The notes under the pieces were generated by a model. That model was given only the letters and a program-made list of their open reading frames with translations. It ran no database searches and was not told where the DNA came from. From contig VEPF01000418.1 of NCBI GenBank assembly GCA_012027055.1, forward strand, positions 1 to 12,642: DNA of 12,642 bases. Reading direction: 5' to 3'. The DNA is from Gemmatimonadota bacterium (lineage in GTDB: Bacteria > Gemmatimonadota > Gemmatimonadetes > Longimicrobiales > RSA9). A program made the translations under genes and the position numbers. Numbering within the stretch: position 1 is the stretch's first letter; the number at the start of each line of letters is the position of its first letter. Positions 5,340 through 11,444 of the stretch are shown here, piece after piece.

Positions 5340-7442
5340 TTACTGCCGGGCGGCCGCCGCCGGCCCGAGCACCAGGTTCTCGATGAAGAACTCCAGCATC
5401 CGGTCCCGGTTCAGGGCGGTATGCCCCAGGTCCGGACCGACCTGTACCTCGAAGCTCTTGCCCGCCCGCTGCAGCGCCTGGATCAGCTCCATGCTGTTGT
5501 TGGGGTGGACGTTGTTGTCGGCCGTGCCGTAGTACAGCATGAGCCGGCCCTTCAGGTCGTTCGCGTACTTCGTGGCCGAGCCGTTCTCGTAGCCCGCGGC
5601 GTTCTCCTGCGGGATCCACATGTAGCGCTCGGTATAGATCGTGTCGTAGTGCTTCCACGCGGTCACCGGTGACATCGCGGCCGCGACCTGGAACACCGTC
5701 GGGTGGCGGAGCAGCGCCATCACCGATGAGTAGCCGCCGTACGAGGTCCCGAAGATGCCGATGCGCGCGCCGTCCACGTACGGCCGCGTGCGCAGCGCCT
5801 TCACCGCCTCGGCCATGTCATCGATCTCGATGACGCCCAGCTTCTGGTAGATGGCATCGAGGAACTGCTTGCCCCGCCCGCCCGCGCTGCGCGCGTCCAG
5901 CGTCAGCACCAGGAACCCGAGCTCGGTGAGCGACGAGGGGAGCGCGAAGTTTTCGCTGGCACCGTTGGTGGCGGGACCGCCGTAGACGCTGACCAGGACC
6001 GGGTATCGCTTCGCCGGGTCGAAGCTGGAGGGCCGGTGCAGCATGGCATGCAGCTCCGTCTTGCCGTCCGCCGCGGTATACGTGAACAGCTCGACCGGCT
6101 GCAGGCCCAGCTCCCGGTACCGGGTGAGGTCGCTCTTCGCCAGCTCCGCGATCACCTTGCCGTTCGCGTCCAGCAGGCGGGTGACCGGGGCCTGGTCGTG
6201 GGTCTGCGCGACGTCCACGATGTACTTGCCGTCCGGCGACACGCTCGCGGTGTGCTGGAACGCGGGATCGGTGAGCCGCCGGTCGTTGCGGCCGTTCAGC
6301 GACACGCGGTGTAGCTGCTGCTTCATGTAGTTGTCGCCGCTCCGGGCCAGGTACCACACGACGCCCGCCTTCTCGTCCACCTTGACCACGCGCTCGACAT
6401 CGAACTGGTGAGCGGTGAGCGTGGCCAGCAGCTTCCCGCTCAGGTCGTAGAGGTACAGGTTCCGGTAGCCGGTCCGCTCGGAGGCCCAGATGAAGCGCTG
6501 GCCGTCCTTCAGGTACTGCATGGCGGGCGCGTTCTCGGTCCAGCTGGGGAGCCACTCTTCGCGCACGATCACCCGGCACGTGCCGTCAACCGGCTGGCAC
6601 GCGGTGAACTCCATGATGTTCTGCCGGCGGTTGGTGCGGTTGAGCGTGACCTCGCGGCCGTCCGGCGTCCAGCCCACGTGGTAGGCGTAGTAGCCGACCA
6701 CGTCGTTCCGGAACGGCTGCCCCATGCGGATGTCGAGCTTCGTCCGCTTGCCGGCGGCGACGTCGTACACGTACAGGTCCACGACGGGGTTGTCCACGCC
6801 CGCCTTGGGGTACGCCTCGACGTCCATCCGGCTCTGCAGTTTCGTCTGATCGAGCTGCAGGTAGTAGTCGGGCACGGGCTGCTCGTCGAAACCGTAGTAC
6901 GCGAGCTGCTTGCCCGTGGGCGACCACCACATGGCCGTGGTCTGGTCCAGCTCCTCGCCGTACACCCAGCTCGCGCTCCCGTACTTGGTGCGGTCCCGCG
7001 CGCTCCCCTCCGTGGTCACCGCCACCTCGTTGCCGCCGGCCTTGTCGGCGAGCCACACGTTGCGGTCGCGGTAGAACGCCCTGCGGCTGCTGTCCGGCGC
7101 CCACGCCTCCGCCGACTGCCGGCCCCGCTCTACTCCGCGCATGGCCATGCCGCGCATCCCCGGCTGCTGCGGCAGCGGGATCTCGACCGCTTCCTTCCGG
7201 GCCAGGTCGTAGCGCCAGCGCTTGCCGTCGTACGTGTACTCGATCCCCTTGCCATCCTGCACCCAGGTCACGTTGAGCGCACCGGACTTCATGGCGCCGG
7301 CGATCAGCGGCTGCATGCGCGTGAACTGCTCGTAGCCGGGATAGGTCTTCAACCGGTCCTGCGCCCGGGCGGCCACGGGCAGGGCCAGGGCAGCGAACAG
7401 CAGGAGCAGACTGCGCGAGCGTGCGGTGCGGCACATCGTCAT
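5340..7442 (-). CDS. Exported dipeptidyl-peptidase-IV-family serine peptidase (S9)
   Basis: A 700-residue protein. A signal peptide covers residues 1-27 (SLLLLFAALALPVAARA, then Q28). Residues ~60-470 form the eight-bladed DPP-IV-type propeller, including WVYGEELDQ with E163-E164, the pair that binds the substrate's free amino end in DPP-IV. The C-terminal alpha/beta hydrolase carries the triad: S567 in GTSYGGY, D642 in YGTADNNVH, H674 in DLGHTALNRD. Family knowledge: removes N-terminal dipeptides, often X-Pro, from peptides; periplasmic here. The frame is open for another 349 codons upstream (to 8489), but that part is Arg/Gly/Ala-rich noise over the next gene. ATG 7442 has GGAG eight bases upstream (7451-7454) and opens directly onto the signal peptide. 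It lies 32 bases after the membrane-protein gene and 22 before the barrel gene. Confidence 0.95.
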   Translation of the reverse strand: MTMCRTARSRSLLLLFAALALPVAARAQDRLKTYPGYEQFTRMQPLIAGAMKSGALNVTWVQDGKGIEYTYDGKRWRYDLARKEAVEIPLPQQPGMRGMAMRGVERGRQSAEAWAPDSSRRAFYRDRNVWLADKAGGNEVAVTTEGSARDRTKYGSASWVYGEELDQTTAMWWSPTGKQLAYYGFDEQPVPDYYLQLDQTKLQSRMDVEAYPKAGVDNPVVDLYVYDVAAGKRTKLDIRMGQPFRNDVVGYYAYHVGWTPDGREVTLNRTNRRQNIMEFTACQPVDGTCRVIVREEWLPSWTENAPAMQYLKDGQRFIWASERTGYRNLYLYDLSGKLLATLTAHQFDVERVVKVDEKAGVVWYLARSGDNYMKQQLHRVSLNGRNDRRLTDPAFQHTASVSPDGKYIVDVAQTHDQAPVTRLLDANGKVIAELAKSDLTRYRELGLQPVELFTYTAADGKTELHAMLHRPSSFDPAKRYPVLVSVYGGPATNGASENFALPSSLTELGFLVLTLDARSAGGRGKQFLDAIYQKLGVIEIDDMAEAVKALRTRPYVDGARIGIFGTSYGGYSSVMALLRHPTVFQVAAAMSPVTAWKHYDTIYTERYMWIPQENAAGYENGSATKYANDLKGRLMLYYGTADNNVHPNNSMELIQALQRAGKSFEVQVGPDLGHTALNRDRMLEFFIENLVLGPAAAARQ

Positions 7443-7474
7443 GTGGTGTTCTCCGGAGGTGTGTGGTCCTTCCT

Positions 7475-8344
7475 CTACCCGCGAGCGGCCGCGGTGTGCG
7501 CCCGGGCCGCCCTCCAGGCGGCCTCGATGCACTGGAACGCCTCGTGGTATCCGTGGCGGAAACCGGCGATCGGGATGGAGTGGACGCCGTCCCGCTCGAG
7601 CACCACGTAGTGCACGGCCCCGCCGCCGCTGCGCGGCCGTGCCTGCACGTGCACGGCCGTGATGTCGCCGAACGGCACCGCGTACCGCCGCCAGCCGTAC
7701 CGCAGTGCCACACCCTCGGCGGTCACCTCGATGCTGCCCCGGCGCGCCAGGTGCGCGAGCCCGATCACCAGGCACACACTGAGCAGCAGCAGCGGCGGCA
7801 GCAGGCCGCGCTCCGGACCGTACAGCACCGCCAGCAGCGCGGCCAGCACGGCGATGGGCGCACCCGCCAGCGGCGCCAGCAGCGGGATGGTGCACGGCAC
7901 CGGCCGGGGCCGGGGCTGCATGTGGTCGATGATGTAGCTCTGCACCGCCGCGAACGCCTCGAGCTCCGGCCGCAGCACGAGCAGACGTCGCCCGCTCTCC
8001 GCGTACACATCCATGCGCTGCCTGAGCGGCCGGATGTCCACGCGGCTCACAGCGCTCCAGGGCACCAGCTCGCCGCCGGCGCTGCCCAGGCCGGCATGCG
8101 CCATGCGCACCCGGCCGGCCATGGTGCGCGCGGCGTCCGCGGCATGCAGTGCAGCCGCCAGGAACACGGCGGTGAACACCAGCAGCTGGCCGCGCTCGAC
8201 CAGGTCCAGGCCGGAGGCGAGCTGCACGCCGACCGCGGCCGTGGCCATCGCGCCGGTGACCGCCGCCGCGGCCGCGTAGGACCAGCGCGCTTTCGCGGGG
8301 TAGCGGTAGGTGCGCTCCGCGGGCGGGACCGTGGCTTCGTTCAT
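7475..8344 (-). CDS. Four-helix membrane protein with two PH-like domains (unknown function)
   Basis: A 289-residue protein. Two hydrophobic hairpins (about 21-45 and 53-72, then 153-175 and 181-200) are each followed by a strand-rich soluble part: 80-142, with WSAVSRVDIRPLRQRMDVY, and 204-282, with IEVTAEGVALRYGWRRYAVPFGDITAVHV and IPIAGFRHGY. The second reads like a bacterial PH domain ('I-x-V-T-x-E-G-V-x-x-R-Y-G... V-P-F-x-D-I-x-x-V'), with a terminal helix CIEAAWRAAR. Related bacterial PH proteins are membrane-linked with little-known roles. No Shine-Dalgarno precedes ATG 8344; a TATCTT box eight bases upstream suggests a leaderless message. It is the first gene of a probable three-gene transcript with the DPP-IV-like peptidase and the barrel protein. 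Function is not assigned. Confidence 0.7.
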   Translation of the reverse strand: MNEATVPPAERTYRYPAKARWSYAAAAAVTGAMATAAVGVQLASGLDLVERGQLLVFTAVFLAAALHAADAARTMAGRVRMAHAGLGSAGGELVPWSAVSRVDIRPLRQRMDVYAESGRRLLVLRPELEAFAAVQSYIIDHMQPRPRPVPCTIPLLAPLAGAPIAVLAALLAVLYGPERGLLPPLLLLSVCLVIGLAHLARRGSIEVTAEGVALRYGWRRYAVPFGDITAVHVQARPRSGGGAVHYVVLERDGVHSIPIAGFRHGYHEAFQCIEAAWRAARAHTAAARG

Positions 8345-8352
8345 GGCCGGCT

Positions 8353-8358
8353 AAGATA
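8353..8358 (-). promoter_or_regulatory. Possible -10 box of a leaderless transcript
   Basis: It reads TATCTT on the minus strand (TAnnnT type), with only eight bases between it and ATG 8344 and no ribosome binding site in between. Transcription would begin at or next to the start codon. A good -35 is not apparent, so the call is tentative. Confidence 0.25.
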
Positions 8359-8460
8359 GGCCGTGGTCCGCATGGCTGCGACCCGGCTTCGGGGTCATAC
8401 TTCACGGCGTTGGCAACGGCGGAACCGGCCGGACGGCCAGGAAGGACGAACCCGCTCGAA

Positions 8461-9318
8461 ATGGCAATGGACGACCCGGTACCGACCACTGCGCCGACCG
8501 GGCGGCCGCGGCTCGCGGTCGCGCAGCTGTTCGTCTACCCGCTGAAGTCCGCGCGGGGGTTCTCGCCTGCCGCCTGGCCGGTGGACGGTCTGGGCCTGGC
8601 CTGGGACCGCCACTGGCTGGTGGCCCGGCCGGATGGTGCGGTCCTGACCCAGCGCGAGGAGCCCCGCCTGGCCCTGCTGGAGTCGGCCCTCGGCGCGGGC
8701 TGCCTGGCGATCGCCGCCCCGTCAGGCCCGGTGCTCGAGGTGCCGCTCGAGCCGCCTGCGGACCCCGAGCCGTGCGACGTGCGCATCTTCGGCGCGCCCG
8801 TGACCGGTGCGCTGGTTTCGCCTGACGCCGACGCCTGGCTGAGCCGCTTCCTGGGCTACCCGGCGCGTCTGGTCCGGGTGCACGATGAGCGGCGGGTGAA
8901 TGCGAAATACGCGGTTTCGGACCGGGACCGCACCGGCTTCGCCGATGCCTTCCCGATCCTGGTGATCGGCGCGGGCTCGCTGGCCGACCTCAACGCGCGG
9001 CTGGAGCGGCCGGTGCCCGCGGATCGGTTCCGTCCCAACATCGTGATCGCCGGCGCGCCGGCCTGGGCGGAGGATGGCTGGCGCCGGATCCGGGCGGGGG
9101 AGCTGGAGCTGGCGCTGGTGAAGCCCTGCGCGCGCTGCGTGATCGTCACCACCGACCAGCAGACGGGCGCCCGCGGCGCCAGCCATCCGCGCACGCTCGC
9201 AACCTACCGCCGCGCCGGCCGCGACCGGATTCTGTTCGGGCAGAATGCCATCCAGCTCGGCACCGGGTTGCTCCGGGCGGGAGATCCGGTGACGGTGCTG
9301 GATCCGGCCGGCAAGTGA
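8461..9318 (+). CDS. MOSC-domain molybdenum-cofactor protein (YcbX/mARC type)
   Basis: A 285-residue protein with an N-terminal MOSC_N beta-barrel domain (18-~125; marks YPLKSARG 26-33, WDRHWLV 48-54, TQREEPRLALL) and a C-terminal MOSC domain. The latter has RFRPNIVI, then KPCARCVIV with C223 and C226, then TDQQTG and FGQNAIQL. The first of these Cys (C223) is the expected molybdenum ligand in this family. Known relatives, E. coli YcbX and the mitochondrial amidoxime-reducing component, reduce N-hydroxylated compounds. YcbX (369 residues) carries a C-terminal 2Fe-2S ferredoxin domain; this protein ends right after MOSC, so like mARC it would need a separate electron donor, and none is encoded nearby. 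ATG 8461 (or 8467) is preferred over TTG 8410; AGGAAGGA (8439-8446) is upstream but 14 bases away. Cytosolic, substrate unknown. Confidence 0.92.
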   Translation: MAMDDPVPTTAPTGRPRLAVAQLFVYPLKSARGFSPAAWPVDGLGLAWDRHWLVARPDGAVLTQREEPRLALLESALGAGCLAIAAPSGPVLEVPLEPPADPEPCDVRIFGAPVTGALVSPDADAWLSRFLGYPARLVRVHDERRVNAKYAVSDRDRTGFADAFPILVIGAGSLADLNARLERPVPADRFRPNIVIAGAPAWAEDGWRRIRAGELELALVKPCARCVIVTTDQQTGARGASHPRTLATYRRAGRDRILFGQNAIQLGTGLLRAGDPVTVLDPAGK

Positions 9319-9391
9319 CGGCCCGCGGCAGCGGGAAGAGTCAAGCACCGGGTATTCCGCCGGAGCCCGGCAGACGCGATCATTCCGAGCC

Positions 9392-9664
9392 ATGCGCTAC
9401 GAGAAGCCGAAGTACGAGTTCCCGATCGACTGGCAGGACTGGTGCACGGGGGCCGGCCAGCCCGCGGGCATCTGGTGGCTGGACGGCCGCACCTTCTTCG
9501 CGGGCTTCGGCTCGCTGGCCGAGGCACGGCTCGCGGAGGCCGGCGCTTTCCACGTGGCCACACTGCAGTTCGAAGGCGACGTCAGCGATTCCCGCCAGCG
9601 CGGCCGGACCATCGATCCCGTGCGGCCGAGCGCGTTGCTGCGCCTGCTCGGGTCCGCCGCCTGA
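9392..9664 (+). CDS. Small conserved-looking hypothetical protein (90 aa)
   Basis: I do not recognise this protein. It is 90 residues long, soluble, with no signal peptide or membrane helix. The N-terminal third is unusual: MRYEKPKYEFPIDWQDWCTG, then PAGIWWLDG, giving four Trp and one Cys (W14, W17, C18, W28, W29). A short helix follows (SLAEARLAEAGAFH), then VATLQFEGDV and a polar tail. Third codon positions are almost all G or C in this frame only, so it is a real gene rather than one of the overlapping readings. It follows the MOSC gene by 73 bases on the same strand and is followed by a hairpin (9671-9708). The start ATG has a weak upstream site. It may be co-transcribed with the MOSC protein; no function is inferred. 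Confidence 0.65.
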   Translation: MRYEKPKYEFPIDWQDWCTGAGQPAGIWWLDGRTFFAGFGSLAEARLAEAGAFHVATLQFEGDVSDSRQRGRTIDPVRPSALLRLLGSAA

Positions 9665-9670
9665 CGGCCT

Positions 9671-9708
9671 CGCTCCGGGAGCCGGGCAGCCAAAAGGCCG
9701 CCGGAGCG
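9671..9708 (+). terminator. Hairpin after the 90-aa gene
   Basis: CGCTCCGG (9671-9678) and CCGGAGCG (9701-9708) form a perfect eight-base-pair stem around a 22-base loop that itself contains GCC-AAAA-GGC. It begins seven bases after the stop of the 90-residue gene. No T-run. Across the convergent gap (9665-9781) a second small hairpin, CCCCG-GCT-CGGGG (9752-9764), lies after the stop of the minus-strand gene and may serve the other direction. Confidence 0.4.
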
Positions 9709-9751
9709 CAGCGCGCCCGACGGCCCGGCCGCTAGCCACCCTCGAGCGCGA

Positions 9752-9764
9752 CCCCGGCTCGGGG
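9752..9764 (-). terminator. Small hairpin after the 56-aa gene
   Basis: CCCCG, loop GCT, CGGGG: a five-base-pair stem 17 bases after the stop of the minus-strand 56-residue gene. It is weak, and could be chance in this sequence. Confidence 0.25.
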
Positions 9765-9781
9765 CCTCGCGCCGCGGCGGT

Positions 9782-9952
9782 CTAGCCCCTGATCTTCCCG
9801 ATCACCGCCTCGAGCAGCTGGCGTTCGTGCTTCAACCCCTCGCGGAAATCCTGGTTGTCGGTGTCCACGATCTCCATCCGCAGATCCGACACGTAGACCT
9901 CGAGCGCGTGCTTCAGGGTTTTGCCCTCTTCGGGCGTCAGCTCGATGTGCAT
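9782..9952 (-). CDS. Small helical hypothetical protein (56 aa)
   Basis: A 56-residue acidic/basic protein beginning MHIELTPEEGKTLKHALEVY, followed by VSDLRMEIVDTDNQDFREGLKHER and LLEAVIGKI. This looks like two amphipathic helices joined by the D-T-D-N-x-D-F-R turn. I have the impression of similar small 'ELTPEE...L-S-D-L-R-M-E-I-x-D-T-D' proteins in many soil bacteria, of unknown function, but cannot name a family. ATG 9952 is preferred: GGGGGA lies seven bases upstream and the conserved-looking part starts there. A TTG at 9988 would add MQRAQLIPGDEG without a ribosome binding site. It is cytosolic, with no Cys, and probably dimeric by helix packing (inference). It lies downstream of the subtilase on the same strand but behind a strong hairpin, so it probably has its own promoter. 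Confidence 0.65.
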   Translation of the reverse strand: MHIELTPEEGKTLKHALEVYVSDLRMEIVDTDNQDFREGLKHERQLLEAVIGKIRG

Positions 9953-10060
9953 GCCTTCGTCCCCCGGGATGAGTTGCGCGCGCTGCAAGGTGTGGGGAAG
10001 AGGGGCGTTCGTCCAGAGGTAGGCGGGGTGCCACGTCGGGAGCGAAGGTCGCCGACGCTC

Positions 10061-10095
10061 GACAGCGCCTGTCTAGGCCAGGTTTCGCACGAAAC
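10061..10095. repeat. Two short inverted repeats beside the subtilase terminator
   Basis: GACAG-CGC-CTGTC (10061-10073) and GTTTCG-CA-CGAAAC (10082-10095) are perfect palindromic stems in the 199-base gap between the subtilase stop and the 56-residue gene. With the larger hairpin at 10099-10130 they make three consecutive foldbacks in 70 bases. They could be operator-like sites for the 56-residue gene or part of a structured 3' end. No function is shown by sequence alone. Confidence 0.3.
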
Positions 10096-10098
10096 GAA

Positions 10099-10130
10099 CG
10101 AGGGTCGCGGTTGCGGAGCCGCGACCCTCG
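10099..10130 (-). terminator. Strong terminator hairpin of the subtilase gene
   Basis: Arms CGAGGGTCGCGG (10099-10110) and CCGCGACCCTCG (10119-10130) pair perfectly over 12 bases around an eight-base loop. It lies 21 bases after the subtilase stop. Read on the minus strand it is followed by TTCGTTTCGTG, a modest T-rich tail; the plus side has none. That polarity supports termination of the minus-strand transcript. Confidence 0.7.
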
Positions 10131-10151
10131 AATCATGGCGTGTGTGGCAGG

Positions 10152-11273
10152 CTACCGATGTATGATCGGATCCGGGTTCAAGTCCTGATCGCAGCTCGCT
10201 GTTCCATCAGCATGGGGTGTGCCCAGCAACAGCACGCCTGCCGCGTGCGGCGCTGCCATGGAAGTGCCGCTCATGGTCCTGGTCCCACCACCCTTGTACA
10301 GTGAAAGAACACTGACGCCCGGCGCGGCAAAATCGACCGGCGGATTGCCCCAGTTCGACCAGTAGGGCATGCAGTCATTGCTGTCGATGGCGGAGATGGT
10401 GTAGATGTGGGTGCAGTTCAAGCGGGCGGGCGTGAAGTAGTTGGCGTTTTCACCGATGTTGCCCGCTGCCAGCGCGAACACGACATTGGCGGATGCATCC
10501 TGTATGGCCTTCTCGAGAGTGGTGTTGCTGCCGCTCCCGCCGAGCGACATGTTGGCCACGTCACCCGAATGCCCATTGCCTTTCACGTAGTCAACGCCCG
10601 CCACAATGTCGGACCAGGTGCCGCTGCCCGCATTGTTGAGCACGCGGACGGCACAGACGGTCGCACCCGCAGCAACGCCCACGACGCCAATGGTGTTGTT
10701 CTTCGCGGCGATGATGCCAGCGACGTGTGTGCCATGCCCGTTGCCGTCATCGGGCGAGCTGCCGGTCGAGAAGTTGGCACTGCACGCGAGGCCCACGTTC
10801 AGATCGGGGTGATCGAGGTCGATACCCGTATCGATGATCCACGCGGTCTTGCCGGTTCCATCGGCTGAGCCACCTACCCGCGTGATTCCCCAAGGCGTCT
10901 TCTGGCCGCCACCCCCGCCCCCGCCGGGTGCCTTATCGATGATCGGCAGGATCAGCGAGACCGGCCCATCCATCTCCACGATCAGCACGCGCGGGTCCGC
11001 CTTGATGGCGGCGACGCGCGCTTCCGGCACGACGGCGGTGAAGCCGCGGGCCGCGAAATGCCTGACCCTGCGGATGGTCAGGCCATGATTGCGGGCCAGC
11101 TCCGCGGTCGTGGCGTCAACGGGCACACCGTCCCGGAACGTCACCATGTAGATCGGGGCGGCGGCGGAAACCGCTGCTTGTGGCTGCAGGGCGGCGTCGG
11201 GCGCGCTGGGCGTCTCGGCGCACGCGGACAGCAGCACGAGGGCCGCGGCCGCGAAGGGTAGCGAGCGACGCAT
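10152..11273 (-). CDS. Subtilisin-like serine protease lipoprotein (S8) with I9 propeptide
   Basis: A 373-residue protein. Residues 1-18 are a lipoprotein signal (ALVLLSAC, lipobox LSAC, lipidated C18). Residues ~41-108 are an inhibitor-I9 propeptide (YMVTFRDGV... GFTAVVP... DPRVLIVEMDG). A Pro-Gly-rich linker with seven Gly follows at about 116-122, then QKTPWGITRVGG opens the mature enzyme. The triad is complete: D148 in IIDTGIDLDHPD, H180 in GHGTHVAG, S338 in SGTSMAAPHAAGV, with oxyanion N272 in ALAAGN. The chain ends 35 residues after the Ser with NPDPIIHR, an ending I associate with this subtilase group, so it is not truncated. AGGAGG (11282-11287) lies eight bases before ATG. It would be anchored to the envelope and degrade protein outside the cytoplasm. 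GC content and third-base use look lower than in its neighbours. Confidence 0.95.
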   Translation of the reverse strand: MRRSLPFAAAALVLLSACAETPSAPDAALQPQAAVSAAAPIYMVTFRDGVPVDATTAELARNHGLTIRRVRHFAARGFTAVVPEARVAAIKADPRVLIVEMDGPVSLILPIIDKAPGGGGGGGQKTPWGITRVGGSADGTGKTAWIIDTGIDLDHPDLNVGLACSANFSTGSSPDDGNGHGTHVAGIIAAKNNTIGVVGVAAGATVCAVRVLNNAGSGTWSDIVAGVDYVKGNGHSGDVANMSLGGSGSNTTLEKAIQDASANVVFALAAGNIGENANYFTPARLNCTHIYTISAIDSNDCMPYWSNWGNPPVDFAAPGVSVLSLYKGGGTRTMSGTSMAAPHAAGVLLLGTPHADGTASCDQDLNPDPIIHR

Positions 11274-11331
11274 GGAACGGACCTCCTGAAGGCGGTGACG
11301 CAGGTTCAGGCTGAGACTCGGTCTGGCAAGC

Positions 11332-11354
11332 GCCGGCGGTGCGCACCCGCCGGC
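11332..11354 (-). terminator. Hairpin between the S9C peptidase and the subtilase
   Basis: GCCGGCGG (11332-11339) and CCGCCGGC (11347-11354) form a perfect eight-base-pair stem with a seven-base loop, in the 171-base gap 11274-11444. A smaller TGTTTC/GAAACA stem (11411-11427), with a T-rich minus-strand approach, lies nearer the S9C stop. Either could end the S9C transcript, which would leave the subtilase to its own promoter. No clear promoter boxes are visible in the gap. Confidence 0.4.
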
Positions 11355-11444
11355 TCGCGATTCGTTATGTAATGCGGGCGCCGCGCAGGCGCAACGATGC
11401 GCGCGGGGCGTGTTTCGAAGAGAAACAGAAACGGCAGACGTCGC

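Noticed and set aside
6408..7610. 400-residue plus-strand ORF opposite the DPP-IV-like gene
   Set aside because: It is antisense to a peptidase with an intact triad, low-complexity in composition, with no ribosome site or recognisable motif.
7443..8489. In-frame extension of the DPP-IV-like gene to a 1049-residue protein
   Set aside because: The extra 349 codons are Arg/Gly/Ala-rich, overlap the PH-like membrane gene in another frame on the same strand, and the true start has its own ribosome site and signal peptide at 7442.
9315..9785. 156-residue plus-strand ORF and a 119-residue minus-strand ORF around the 90-residue gene
   Set aside because: The 9392-9664 frame alone has the strong third-position GC bias. 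The others are Ser/Arg/Pro- or Gly/Arg-rich.
10061..10073. GACAGCGCCTGTC considered as an SOS (LexA) box
   Set aside because: It is palindromic, but I know no LexA consensus for this lineage that matches it, and the neighbouring 56-residue gene has no link to DNA repair.
10152..10260. Apparent C-terminal truncation of the subtilase, only 35 residues after the catalytic Ser
   Set aside because: The ending DxDxNPDPIIHR looks like a normal terminus for this group of bacterial subtilases, and a strong terminator follows directly.
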